Source of the DNA: Enterobacter huaxiensis
GTDB taxonomy: Bacteria > Pseudomonadota > Gammaproteobacteria > Enterobacterales > Enterobacteriaceae
DNA: 64,000 nucleotides
Direction: 5' to 3'
Assembly (NCBI RefSeq): GCF_003594935.2
Contig: NZ_CP043343.1
Coordinates: forward strand, 1 to 64,000
Shown here: positions 52,940-62,800 of the stretch, one piece after another
How the letters are laid out: every line of letters starts with the position of its first letter
Numbering within the stretch: the stretch's first letter is position 1
The notes under the pieces: generated by a model
Seen by the model: the letters and a program-made list of their open reading frames with translations, nothing else
What the model was told of the DNA's origin: nothing
Databases searched by the model: none
Made by a program: the position numbers and the translations under genes

Positions 52940-53394
52940 GATTTTATCCACTTATACACACCTTCGATCCAATCAACCAGATCATAATTGAGATCCACTA
53001 TCGATCCCTGAAAGATCAATAAGATCCCTTGCCTGTTTTATTGTTTTAAATCAATTGATTACATTAATTTTACACCACTATAGATAGTAATTCATCCACT
53101 GGAGTGAGAATACTAGCCGCTGTGGGCTGAGGTGAAACCACTGTATGTTGAAGAATATCCACTGAAACCAGAAGAACGTAACCACTGTGAAGAGTGGTCT
53201 TGCTGACTATTGTGGATAATCAGAGGCCTTACCTCCGTTTTTGGGGCCTCAGATGGCTGATAGGATATGTCTTTCTCTTTATAGAGGATAATAACCACTG
53301 TGGAGAGATGATAGATCAGCAAAGCGGTAGGCTGACAGCTACAGTCAGTGTACCATCCACTGTAAACAGCTAATCAGACGACGGGTAGACCGAT
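52940..53394 (+). other. oriV: RepFIB-type replication origin with upstream iterons
   Basis: Two adjoining DnaA boxes, TTATCCACT and TTATACACA (52,944-52,960), are followed by six GATC sites in 61 bases (52,966 to 53,026, spaced 9-14). Then comes an AT-rich tract (53,030-53,090) and iterons with core (A/T)TCCACTG or ACCACTGTG at about 53,093, 53,136, 53,156, 53,180, 53,292 and 53,355. This DnaA-GATC-AT-iteron order is that of P1/RepFIB origins, where Dam methylation matters. It precedes the initiator gene. Confidence 0.85.
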
Positions 53395-54399
53395 ATGGAA
53401 AGGGATAACAATCTGATCACAGCATCCTTCAGCGAACAGGATAAGGAGACCGGTAACGTTGTCACACTGACACCTAATTCAAACAATACGGTCCAGCCGG
53501 TAGCCCTGATGCGGCTGGGTCTGTTCGTGCCGACGCTTAAATCCACTGCGCGTGGCCGTAAGGGCCAGATGTCATCAATGGACGCGACTAGCGAGCTGAG
53601 ACAGTTGTCGCTTGTCAGGGCTGAAGGTTATGAAAACATTCAGATTACCGGTGCACGTCTGGACATGGACAGCGACTTCAAAACATGGGTCGGGATAATC
53701 CATGCGTTCGCCCGGCATAAAACCATTGGTGACAGCGTAACCCTGCCTTTCGTTGAATTCGTGAAACTCTGTGGTATACCCTCGGCCCGTTCTTCTGCAA
53801 AACTGCGCAAACGCCTAGATGCTTCACTGACCCGCATCGCCACAAATACGATCTCTTTTTCCAATAAAGAAGGGGATTACTATGTAACGCATCTGGTCCA
53901 GTCGGCTAAATACAGTTTTAAAACGGATCAGGTGACGTTACAGGCCGACCCGAAAATCTTCGAACTGTATCAGTTTGACCGCAAAGTACTTTTGCAACTG
54001 CGGGCGATCAATGAACTCTCGCGTAAGGAGTCTGCCCAAGCTCTGTATACCTTTATTGAAAGTCTGCCGCCCAATCCGGTGCCAATCTCGCTTGCACGTC
54101 TCAGGGCCCGTCTGAACCTCACCTCGAGGACCATCACCCAGAATGCAACCGTCCGTAAAGCCATGGAGCAGCTGCGTGATATTGGATATCTAGATTATTC
54201 AGAGCTGAAACGTGGGCGAGTGGTCTACTTCTGTATTCACGAGCGCCGTCCCAAACTGCGTCCTCGGGACATTCCCCTTGCTCTGGCTGATGTTGAGGAT
54301 GAGATCATTCCGGCTGAGGTGCCAGAAGGGAAAATGGTCATGCTGAGCAAAGAAGAGCATGCGCTGCTGGAGCGTATCCGTCGCGGTGAATTGCGCTAA
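53395..54399 (+). CDS. repB: RepFIB-type replication initiator (Rep_3 family)
   Basis: A 334-residue initiator made of two winged-helix domains (about 75-190 and 190-300). Family-like stretches are ITGARLDMDSDFKTWVGIIH, FVKLCGIPSARSSAKLRKRL and TYTFIESLPPNPVPISLARL-like ALYTFIESLPPNPVPISLAR. It would bind the flanking iterons to start and to limit replication. Iterons on both sides and a following resD gene are the RepFIB arrangement. Confidence 0.92.
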   Translation: MERDNNLITASFSEQDKETGNVVTLTPNSNNTVQPVALMRLGLFVPTLKSTARGRKGQMSSMDATSELRQLSLVRAEGYENIQITGARLDMDSDFKTWVGIIHAFARHKTIGDSVTLPFVEFVKLCGIPSARSSAKLRKRLDASLTRIATNTISFSNKEGDYYVTHLVQSAKYSFKTDQVTLQADPKIFELYQFDRKVLLQLRAINELSRKESAQALYTFIESLPPNPVPISLARLRARLNLTSRTITQNATVRKAMEQLRDIGYLDYSELKRGRVVYFCIHERRPKLRPRDIPLALADVEDEIIPAEVPEGKMVMLSKEEHALLERIRRGELR

Positions 54400-54424
54400 C
54401 CTCTGTAGTGTGATGAACCTAATA

Positions 54425-54570
54425 AACTAACCACTGTGGTGAGTAAATGCTGCGTTTAGCCTTCGAAAACAGATCTTTTTCTCACCACAGTGGTTATTTT
54501 GCTCTGTCTGCTGTCTTCAGAGGTTAGTAAAGCTCTTTCCACATATCTGCCTACAGTGGATATGCTCAGC
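54425..54570. repeat. Downstream iterons/incompatibility repeats
   Basis: AACCACTGTGGTGAG (54,429-54,443) and its exact inverse CTCACCACAGTGGTT (54,481-54,495), plus CTACAGTGGATATG (54,551-54,564). These carry the same CCACTGT core as the origin iterons and lie after the initiator gene, as in RepFIB, where they help control copy number. The inverted pair could also fold as a hairpin after the rep gene. Confidence 0.8.
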
Positions 54571-54876
54571 CTGACGGAAGAGAACGCAGGATCTCTGCCG
54601 CATCACACCCATCTCCGGTAAACGGAACGGCAAGCGTAGCGGCCACTTCCAGAGTAAACACACGCGTAAAGACTTCCATCGAGCGCGGTTAAACAGCTTC
54701 ATCACCCCCGCTACGTTCTCCTGTCAGCGGTTTTGTCTGTCGGACAGGGTCGCCAAATACGACATCGAGGCTGCTCGGTAAGAGACAAATGCCGTTCACG
54801 CCCGCTTTTCATTTCTAACACCAGTTCTGTTCAGAACTGGTTTCTGGACAGAACTGGCGCGTAAGCCTTTTAAAGA
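54571..54876. other. Spacer between iterons and resD
   Basis: No gene seen. A small inverted repeat AGTTCTG...CAGAACT near 54,830-54,858 lies just after the resD stop and may be its terminator or part of a recombination site. An rfsF-like resolution site could be here but I could not confirm it. Confidence 0.35.
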
Positions 54877-55656
54877 TTATCCCTGTCTTTTCAACATCGC
54901 CACTGCTTCGATACCTGGCATCTGGAACTGCACGCGATGCCTAGCCGCGACATCAAGCGCAAACACTCTGGTATACACCTCAGTCGAGCTGACAGACTTG
55001 TGCCCCATCAGGCTCTGCAGCACCTTCAGCGGAATACCTGCATACAGCATATGCATTGCGTAGGAGTGGCGGAAGGTGTGCGGTGTTACTGGCACCGAGA
55101 ATCTCACTCCGTCAGCAGCGGCCGCTTCCACGGCTTCGTTCAGCCAGGTCCTTACCGTCCGATCTGTGATTTCCCAGATACGTGCCTTCTCCGTTCTGCC
55201 GGTTCGCTTATTGCGACGTTCGAGCGGAATTTTCAGGGTTGCCACCATCATCTCCAGCTGGCTGACATACTGGTGATCGGAAAGTGGAACCAGCCGATGA
55301 GCCTGACTGCTGGCAGGCACACGTCCGGCCGTTCTGGCCGCCCTCTCCGTTCGCTGCTTGAGGGTGGCCAGTTGTACGAACGGGTAGGGCGATGCCAGGG
55401 AAAAATCACTCCGGGTCAGGGCCAGGGCTTCATTGATACGTGCGCCCGTGTTCCAGAGGGTAGCCAGCAGCATCTTGCGGTGAAGATCGTGAACATGATG
55501 GAGCAGGGCGCTCACTTCCGGTGCCAGCAGGTATTTCGGTAGTTCGTCCTGAACGAGAGCCATCTGGCGCAGGGCCAGGGCGGCAGGGTAGTCGATGGCT
55601 ACCGGCAGCTGCGTGGTAACGGGCTGAGGATAATGTGCAGGAAGGTTCTGGTTCAT
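54877..55656 (-). CDS. resD: ResD, plasmid-resolving tyrosine recombinase
   Basis: F ResD (protein D) resolves plasmid multimers at rfsF near RepFIB. It has 259 residues from MNQNLPAHYPQPVTTQLPVA at 55,656 and the full tyrosine-recombinase set: Arg in WNTGARINEALALTRSDF, HxxR in TPHTFRHSYAMHMLYAG, His in LMGHKSVSSTEVY and the nucleophile Tyr in TEVYTRVFALDV. It lies beside the RepFIB initiator, convergent with it, as in F. Confidence 0.92.
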   Translation of the reverse strand: MNQNLPAHYPQPVTTQLPVAIDYPAALALRQMALVQDELPKYLLAPEVSALLHHVHDLHRKMLLATLWNTGARINEALALTRSDFSLASPYPFVQLATLKQRTERAARTAGRVPASSQAHRLVPLSDHQYVSQLEMMVATLKIPLERRNKRTGRTEKARIWEITDRTVRTWLNEAVEAAAADGVRFSVPVTPHTFRHSYAMHMLYAGIPLKVLQSLMGHKSVSSTEVYTRVFALDVAARHRVQFQMPGIEAVAMLKRQG

Positions 55657-55660
55657 ATAG

Positions 55661-56198
55661 TTATCCGTGAGAAGTATTTTCCTGATGACAGTAAACCGGA
55701 GGCTCACCAGGATTACGGGTGATATAGTTCGGAAAATCCGTGATCTCAGTCTGGCTGTAGGGGGTAAAGCTCTCTCCGGTCACTAACCGGCTCCGGAATC
55801 CCTCCAGCACTGTTTTTTCCCCTTTGGGCCCGGCCGTCGGCATTGAGACGCTCATACTGGTCGGATCAATACGCGAATACTGACCGGTCCTGTCGCTACG
55901 CTGACTCATTCTGTAGGTCAGCGTCATTCCGCTGCTGCCTTCGGGGCCCAAGTAGCGGAGATGTCATACGTGGTGAGTCCTTTTATCTGGCTGATGACTG
56001 TTCCGCGAACCATCATGGTCGTGGGGGGCTGAACGCTTCCGTCACCCGGTAAATCAGATCTGCAGACCACTACACTGCCTAGCGGATAGGCCGTATCCAG
56101 ACGCTGCATTTCTTCAAAGGTGGCAGCACTGGCCACGGGGGACGTAACGGCAGTGATCCAGCAGAGATCTGTATTCCATGCTTGAAGAGTACTTTCAT
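55661..56198 (-). pseudogene. Secreted-protein gene with two frameshifts (unknown)
   Basis: Three reading frames in turn give one plausible secreted protein. MKVLFKHGIQ starts at 56,198. Then, in another frame, LCWITAVTSPVASAATFEEM gives a signal-peptide end and mature start, and PLGSVVVCRSDLPGDGSVQP to ISATWAP follows. In a third frame EGSSGMTLTYRMSQRSDRTG continues to the end. I do not recognise the protein. Overlapping genes are possible, but the split signal peptide argues for decay. Confidence 0.5.
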
Positions 56199-56273
56199 AA
56201 TTATCATTCCTGCCAGCGTATGAGCTTTTTGGCGCTCTACAAACGGGAAATCTCGCCAACATTTGTATATCAA

Positions 56274-56588
56274 TCAGCCATCCAGCAACTGAAGCTCGAA
56301 AATAATACCCATTTTGGCTTTTTCTTCACGTTCATCTGTTAGTTCATCGCAATCAGCGGAGGATGGATTAAGGATTGATAGATCCGGTTGCAAATAGTTA
56401 TCAGCAAGTTCCCACTGGTTTGCATTACCAACTCGATGAGCAAGATAGCGCCCACCCGGTGAAAGAATGGAGGCATAGCTCCAGTTTGCTAACTCACCTG
56501 TATCATGAACAAAATTTTGTGTACCTGGCCAAAACCATAAAACTGGATAGTGCTTTCGTAGTTCCGTAACAATCTCCGTATAGGTCAT
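56274..56588 (-). CDS. Hypothetical protein (104 aa)
   Basis: A 104-residue soluble protein from MTYTEIVTELRKHYPVLWFW at 56,588, with an aromatic core (WFWPGTQNFVHDTGELANWS) and an acidic C-terminal half. No known motif. It ends just before the broken secreted-protein gene. The upstream Met at 56,609 is an alternative start. A reasonable composition is the only coding evidence. Confidence 0.5.
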   Translation of the reverse strand: MTYTEIVTELRKHYPVLWFWPGTQNFVHDTGELANWSYASILSPGGRYLAHRVGNANQWELADNYLQPDLSILNPSSADCDELTDEREEKAKMGIIFELQLLDG

Positions 56589-56609
56589 CCTTTCAAGTTC
56601 AACTAACAA

Positions 56610-57044
56610 CTATGTTAATAGTAACAAATGGTAATTATAACTAACGGAGCAATAATCTATGCAACCTGTTATTCGTAACCTACCTCAGTATTTCTTTTCT
56701 TGTATTTCCTGACATGAACATCACAAGAGCGATTATAAGTCGCCATATAACCACTCAATTAAATTACCGGATGACCGTTTCCGGTAGATCCGACTTTCAG
56801 GTATATCACAACTTTCCGGAAGTGTACCACGCACATGGAATAAGCAAATCGGCAATATCTGGCGCCGTGCGCCGGGTCACTGAATAGGTGAGGAACACAA
56901 CATATAGAAGTAAATGCAGATTATGAAGTTGCACATATTGTGTTTCTGCGCCGCAGCGCGCCGGGGTGGGTCAGGCAGATCCGGAACCGGGAGTTTTCGG
57001 ATCTGACCGTGAAATGAGAAGGAGTGTATGTAAGTTCTGTACTA
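56610..57044. other. Spacer upstream of kfrA-like gene
   Basis: No gene supported. AT-rich on the left; near 56,960-57,000 there are short GC-rich segments. The right end leads into the TGTGTATTG repeat array. Confidence 0.35.
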
Positions 57045-57090
57045 TATGTATTTTGTGTATTGTGTGTATTGTGTGTATTGTATATTTTTT
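57045..57090 (+). repeat. Short tandem repeats before kfrA-like gene
   Basis: About four near-perfect 9-10 base units around TATTGTGTG(T), then TATATTTTTT. They lie 50-95 bases upstream of the kfrA-like start and may form its operator, since KfrA proteins bind direct repeats at their own promoters. Confidence 0.6.
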
Positions 57091-57138
57091 ACACCTAGCG
57101 TACGATGGCACCATTTCCTGAGAAACCGGAGCCAGATC

Positions 57139-57750
57139 ATGACCACCCTCTCCCCGGACACCGTCCGCCGCATTGAAGACGCCGCTGCTGCCCTGATCGC
57201 CGCCGGCACCCCGAACCCGACCAACGAGCAGGTCCGTCAGCACCTCGGCGGCGGCTCCCTGTCCCACATCTCTCCGGTGATGCGCGCGTTCCGCGCCCGC
57301 CGGCGCGAGCAGGCCGCTGAGCAGACCGCGCCCCTGCCGCCGGAGCTAGCGCAGCTGCTGACCGGCCAGCTGGGGCTGCTGTGGCAGGCCGCGGTGAAAC
57401 AGGCTGAAGCCGGAGCCCTAGAGGCGCGCGAGCAGGCCGACGACGACATTGCCCGGGCCGACCAGGAGCGGGATGAGGCGCAGGCGAACGTGGCCGCCCT
57501 GGAGAGCGAACTGGCGGTGCTGCGCGAGGTGGTGGCCGAACGTGACCGCCTGCTGCAGGAGGTGCGCGAGCTGCGCGCGGAGGCGCTGCCGCTGCGCGAG
57601 CAGGTGGCGCGCCTGACCGCCACCGGCGAACACCTGGCGGCGCAGCTGCAGGACACGAAAGCGGAGCTGAAGGAAGCCCGGGAGGACGGCCGTCAGCTTC
57701 AGGCCGAACTGCTGGCTCTCGCCCGCCATGACGGGAAGGTGAAGAAATGA
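57139..57750 (+). CDS. kfrA: KfrA-like DNA-binding coiled-coil protein
   Basis: A 203-residue plasmid protein. The N-terminal KfrA DNA-binding domain (residues about 5-60; TVRRIEDAAAALIAAGTPNP, TNEQVRQHLGGGSLSHISPV) is followed by a long Ala/Glu/Arg heptad coiled coil (about 80-195). KfrA proteins autoregulate and help organise some plasmid nucleoprotein complexes. GC-rich, unlike neighbours. The last four bases overlap the next gene (ATGA). Confidence 0.85.
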   Translation: MTTLSPDTVRRIEDAAAALIAAGTPNPTNEQVRQHLGGGSLSHISPVMRAFRARRREQAAEQTAPLPPELAQLLTGQLGLLWQAAVKQAEAGALEAREQADDDIARADQERDEAQANVAALESELAVLREVVAERDRLLQEVRELRAEALPLREQVARLTATGEHLAAQLQDTKAELKEAREDGRQLQAELLALARHDGKVKK

Positions 57751-58367
57751 GACAGGAAACTACGTTTCGCATCCGAGCGCTTCGCCAGGCTCTGGAAAAG
57801 GCTGTCCGGGAGCTGCCGGACGAATACAGGAACGGTTCACGCTGGTGTGAACTGAAAAACTTCCCGGCCGGCAGCTGCGATCTGGCCAGTAATTGCCTGG
57901 CACAATACCTTAAAGACTGCGGAGAAAGAGGGGAGCCAGGCATTCTGTTTATGTGCGGTAATGAGACTTTCCGTAAGGCAGAAAATTCCACTATTCATGG
58001 CCATGTCATCGTCATACTTGACGGTGAATACATCGACCTGACGCTCGATCAGTTTGATGAATATGCGGACTACATACCGGCTGAGTCACTCGAAACCGGC
58101 GGTGTACTTGGCACGCTGCTGAGAAAAATCCCGAAGTATGAAGGAGAAATAGAGACCCGCCGGATAAACCTCGATCGCCTCCAGGGAATTTACGCATGGT
58201 TACGGAACCGCGCCGACGCAATATTGAAAGCAGATCCTGAATGGCTGGCCTGGGAACGGTCGATAGAAGAAGCAAGGGAAGCCGCTTTTAAGATGTTCCC
58301 GTTTCTCTCTGACGTGCAGAAAACAGAGTGCGAACAGGGCCTGGACCGTCAGGAGGCGGCCAGATAA
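57747..58367 (+). CDS. Putative papain-fold protein coupled to kfrA-like gene
   Basis: A 206-residue protein not recognised by name. The stretch AGSCDLASNCLAQYL has Cys44 at a helix start, and STIHGHVIVILDGEYIDLTL has His86 and a following Asp97. This Cys-His-Asp layout is that of papain/transglutaminase-fold enzymes (peptidase, amidase or related). It overlaps kfrA by four bases and the DUF2971 gene by four bases. Function unknown; toxin or defence effector is possible. Confidence 0.65.
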   Translation: MRQETTFRIRALRQALEKAVRELPDEYRNGSRWCELKNFPAGSCDLASNCLAQYLKDCGERGEPGILFMCGNETFRKAENSTIHGHVIVILDGEYIDLTLDQFDEYADYIPAESLETGGVLGTLLRKIPKYEGEIETRRINLDRLQGIYAWLRNRADAILKADPEWLAWERSIEEAREAAFKMFPFLSDVQKTECEQGLDRQEAAR

Positions 58368-58877
58368 AGATTTATCATTACACTGACCTGAACGGCCTGA
58401 AGGGCATCATCGAATCAGGCTCACTGTGGGCGACGCACTTTTCCTTTCTCAATGACAGCAATGAACTGACTCACGGCATGAACTGCCTTGAGAATGCCCT
58501 GCAGTACCTGAGGGACGACTTTAACCCTAAAACCCTAGTTCATCGAACAGGCACTGACGCATTTCAGAATGCACCGGGCTGCTCACGTCTATAACCTTTC
58601 GTTTTGTCTCGAATCCGACCTGTTAAGCCAGTGGCGGGGCTATGGCAACTCTCAGGGCGTGTATCTGAAATTTGATGATGGCGAATTGATTGCCTCCCTG
58701 GACCTCACTCACTACCAGGTGTTTAAAAACCGTGTGATTTATACCAAAGAGGATTCCACGGCTGAAGCCCGGAATGAAATCCTCGCCTTCTTTCGTCAGC
58801 CAGAGGTTCAGGCGGCAATAAATGCAGATGTAATGCATGAGATGATCCAGGCAACCAAACTGGCACACATCCATTGA
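58364..58877 (+). pseudogene. DUF2971 gene, frameshifted and truncated, ATA at start
   Basis: DUF2971 family: IKIYHYTDLNGLKGIIESGS, LWATHFSFLNDSNELTHGMN, then after a frameshift near 58,530 VYNLSFCLESDLLSQWRGYG and YLKFDDGE. AGGAGG lies seven bases before an ATA where ATG is expected; the ATAA overlaps the upstream stop, as a former ATGA would. The 3' end is cut at about 58,877. It is broken in at least two ways. Confidence 0.75.
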
Positions 58878-59258
58878 CAACCATGACACAGTCAATGCCG
58901 TCCAGATGTTCACAGGCAAGCAAACCGTTCTGCCATAAGCGCTCAAAGATTGGAGATACGCCGTTGCAGTACAGGTAGAACCATGAGAACCTTTGAGCGG
59001 CTTTATGCTGAGTGGCGGCTACGCCTTACCGGGCCTGCAATTTCATTAGGCAATATCTTAATATTCCCGTCAGCTCACGGAGCAGGACATCTAATTTATT
59101 ATTTATTCGAAATAATAACTCTCAGAAATAGTAAAAATTACCTCAATCCTAAATTTTTAATCCAGCCTTTTACTATATCGTTCTTATCCGCTGTTGATTA
59201 ATATATCGCCCATCAGGTCGATGGAGTAAGCGAGGCCACCAAAAGGACAAGGGGTAGT
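58878..59258. other. Junction region with IS scrap and chromosomal REP sequence
   Basis: At 58,880-58,980, read leftward, fragments such as IFERLWQNGLLACEHLDGID hint at an IS5-type transposase scrap (weak). At 59,006-59,039 is a typical enterobacterial REP unit (GTGGCGGCTACGCCTTACCG core), normally chromosomal. No gene supported. Here plasmid sequence gives way to chromosome-like DNA. Confidence 0.45.
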
Positions 59259-59894
59259 ATGATTTCGATTTTGCTTGTAGACGATCATCCAGCAATTTGC
59301 TTTGCATTGAAGGTGCTTCTTGAAAAGCACGGGGACACGATTGTCAGTACCTCTACGGGTGAGAATCTGCTTTCCCAGCTGCATCAACAGCGCCCGGAAT
59401 TATTAATTCTGGATCTTGAGCTTAAACACGCCGATGGTCTCGACCTGTTGCCGCGTATTAAGACACACTTCCCGGAGCTTAAAATACTGGTCTTTACCAG
59501 CCAGTCCGCGGGTATATATGCACTGAGAACGTTGCACGCCGGGGCGCAGGGGTTTATCAATAAGAATATGCCGCTGGAAAACGTTGAGCCATTGTGCAGG
59601 CTCATTATGGCGGGCTATCAATGTTTTCCCGAAGGAACGCTGTTCAAAGCCACCCTGGTTAACGAAAAAAGCGATGCGTCCGACGCGCTGTCAGGACGTT
59701 TTTCGGATCGTGAAATTGCCGTTCTCAATTACCTGAAGCAGGACAAGAGCAACAAAGAGATCGCCGATCTCTTAATGCTCAGCAATAAGACCATTAGCAC
59801 CTATAAATCCCGGATGCTGCAAAAATGCGGCTGCGACGATCTCAATCAGCTTATCTCACTGGTTTTCAGGGAGGGTGACAATGAGAATTCTTAG
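59259..59894 (+). CDS. EvgA/BvgA-like response regulator
   Basis: A 211-residue NarL/LuxR-type regulator. Receiver domain: acidic pair DDHPAICFAL, phosphoacceptor Asp52 in LLILDLELKHADG, Lys in NKNMPLENV. C-terminal LuxR HTH: FSDREIAVLNYLKQDKSNKE, IADLLMLSNKTISTYKSRML. It is followed directly by an unorthodox sensor kinase with a 14-base overlap, the EvgA-EvgS/BvgA-BvgS arrangement. Its targets are not visible here. Confidence 0.93.
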   Translation: MISILLVDDHPAICFALKVLLEKHGDTIVSTSTGENLLSQLHQQRPELLILDLELKHADGLDLLPRIKTHFPELKILVFTSQSAGIYALRTLHAGAQGFINKNMPLENVEPLCRLIMAGYQCFPEGTLFKATLVNEKSDASDALSGRFSDREIAVLNYLKQDKSNKEIADLLMLSNKTISTYKSRMLQKCGCDDLNQLISLVFREGDNENS

Positions 59895-62800
59895 CGGGCT
59901 GCTGCTCTTATTCGTTGCTTATGCGGTAACAGGTGCGACGACGCAGGAGCCTCTTAAGCTTCTTTCACGCAGTATGGAAGTCATTGCCGATCCGGGGCTC
60001 AGCGCCAGCGAATGGCGCTGGGTGCGTGAACACCGCAAGATTCGCCTGGCCGTCTGGCTGCCAATGTCGCCGCCCTATGACATTACCACCGGGCTTAATG
60101 ATTACGGCGGCATTAACGCCGATTTCATCGGCCTGGCAGCGGATAATCTTGGCGTCGAAATAGAGGTTATTCGCTATCAACAATACAGCGATGCACTGGA
60201 CGCGTTACGCTCAGGAAAAGCGGATTTCATCGCTCAGGCCAGCGATAACCAGCAAAATCAGGGGCTGATACTGAGCCACCCCTACAGCCCCAACGCTGCT
60301 GTGGAAGTGGTGAATAACGAAGCCACGCAGGATGATGCGGTCAGAAAGATTGCTATCGCACCGGGCTACGATCCTCAGCGCGTTCTGAAGCGCTATCCGA
60401 ATGCGGAAATCATACCGTTCTATTCCCCGCGCCACGCGCTTGAAGCACTCGCATTTCGAAAAATTGATCTTTTCTTTTGCGATGGCGTCACCGCCCGCTA
60501 TCTGGTGAATCAGTCGAACATCAGCAACTTACGCATCCGGCCCCTTAACTCGCCCTTTGCCGTTTCCGGGTATTCCTTTGCGGCGATGCCAAAGATGCAA
60601 ATTTGGATCAACGTGCTCAATAACGTGCTGGCCGCGCTGCCGGAAGGCGCAAGCATAGAGATCCACCGCCGCTGGAATGGCGGCATCCCGCTTTCACTAA
60701 GCGAACGGCAGCCGGCCTTTACCTCGCTGGAAAGTAAATGGATTAACGAACACAAACGTATACGGGTGGCGGTGGCGGAAGATAACCCGCCGGTCGCCTT
60801 TTTTGATGAAAGCGGCCAGATGCGCGGCATCATTGCCGATGTTCTGACCGCATTACAGCTGCGCACCGGGTTTAACTTTGTCATCCAGCGTTATTCCACG
60901 CAGCGGGCGGCGCTGGAGTCGGTTAATGCGGGTAAAGCGGATTTGGTTGCAGGCGTAACGCAGGGGGATATCTGGCGTTCTGATTTACTGACCACCCGCA
61001 CCTGGCTCTATAACTCCTGGGTGATGGTCGGGCAGGCGCATCATGCTCCCGAGGCGGTGAACCCCGGCGTGCTCAGTCTGGACGGACAGTCGCCGGAAGA
61101 GTGGCTGCGCAAGCAAAACGGCGGCCAGCTGGAAAAAATCGACACCTGGCGACGCGGCTTAAACCGCATCCTTCACGGCAATGGCGAGATGATGGCGATG
61201 CCGCTGATTGTTGCCAACGCGCTGCTGGCAACGAAAGAGTATGCCGCGCTACGTATTCTGGGGAGTATTGACATCGATCCGATGCGATTCTCGTTCGGGG
61301 CATCGCGTCAGTCCTGGCCGTTAATCACCATTTTGAATAAAGCGCTTATCAATATTCCGCCGGAGGATCTTCACGCCCTCACCCGCGGCGGGAGCGCCGG
61401 CAGTAGCTTCGACTCGACCGGGCCAAGACAGATAGCTCTGAGCACGGCGTTAACGGTCGGCATGGCTACCGCATTTCTCCTTCTCGTCGTGGCCGGCTAC
61501 GGCTATCGTCGCCACCTGCGCTACCGGCAGAAAATGCTGGGGATCGTCACCGCCCAGCGTCAGTCCAGGCGTCTTGCTCAGCGCGTCAGCCGGGAAAAGA
61601 GCGCTTTTCTGGCCACCATGAGCCATGAGATCCGCACGCCGATCGGTGCGATCCTCGGGATGCTGGAACTGGTCATGAAGCGTCCTGGCGATACGCAGCA
61701 AAACCGTCAGTCGGTGCGGGTGGCCTGGGACGCAGCCCAGGCGCTCCTGCTATTGATTGGCAATATTCTTGACGTGTCGCGCATTGAGTCAGGCCGCCTG
61801 GTGCTGCGCCCCGAGCGCGCATCTCTGCGCAAACTGATTGAGGAGCCCGCGATGCTGTTCGACGGTATGGCGGCTCAAAAAGGGCTGGCATTTGTACTGG
61901 AACGTGATGCCGATCTGCAGGGGAACGTGCTGGTCGATCGCAGCCGCTTCAGGCAAATTTTGGTCAACCTCGTTGGGAACGCGATCAAATTTACCCAAAG
62001 CGGCCAGGTAACGCTCCGCGTGCAGCTCGACGCACGCGAGGATGGCTATCTGCTGCTGCGTATAGACGTTGAAGATACCGGCGAAGGTATTGATGAAGCC
62101 ACCCGGGAGCGGTTGTTCCAACCCTTTGCTCAGGGCAACACACCCAACGTCGCACAGGGGAGCGGTCTGGGTCTCTATATCTGCCACACACTGACAACAA
62201 TGATGGGCGGCAGCTTAGCGATTGACAGCGAGCCCGGCCGCGGAACCAAGGTCACGGTGTCCCTTGCGCTGCCGGTCATGGAAGGGCGGCAGGATGTCTC
62301 TGATATACGGCCCGCCTCACAGCATTCCCGCGCTTCCCTGAGCGTGATGATTGTCGACGATAACCCCGTGGGCAGGCTGGTATTAAGCCAGCAGCTGAGC
62401 TGGCTCGGTCACCGCGTCATCAGCGCCGACGGCTCAACGTCGGCGCTGGAAAAGCTGAAGGACGCTCGCCCTGATGCGGTCATCACCGACTGTAATATGC
62501 CCGGCACGAGCGGATTTGAGCTGGCGCATATCATCCTGGGACGCTATCCCGAAGTGGCCATCTTTGGCGCGACCGCAGACGCGCGGGAGAGCGTGCGTGA
62601 AAAGGCCAGGGAGGCTGGAATGCGCGATTGTCTGTTCAAGCCGGTAACCCTCAGTATGCTCACCGACCTCCTGGCGCCCCTCAAAAGCACCGCTCCGGTT
62701 CCCGATGTACCGCAGCCGGAGTACGACCTGCCGCCAGAGCTGCTGGAGGGGGAAAACCTGCCCCTCTTTCTTTCGCTCCAGATTTCCGTCATTGATGAAT

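Noticed and set aside
54429..54495. Inverted repeat after rep as a plain terminator
   Set aside because: The arms carry the same CCACTGTG core as the origin iterons and there is no clean T run after the stem, so control iterons are the better reading.
57137..57991. A 284-codon minus-strand frame opposite the kfrA-like gene
   Set aside because: It is a codon-bias shadow of an Ala/Glu/Arg coiled coil: very Arg/Ala/Pro-rich, with no domain.
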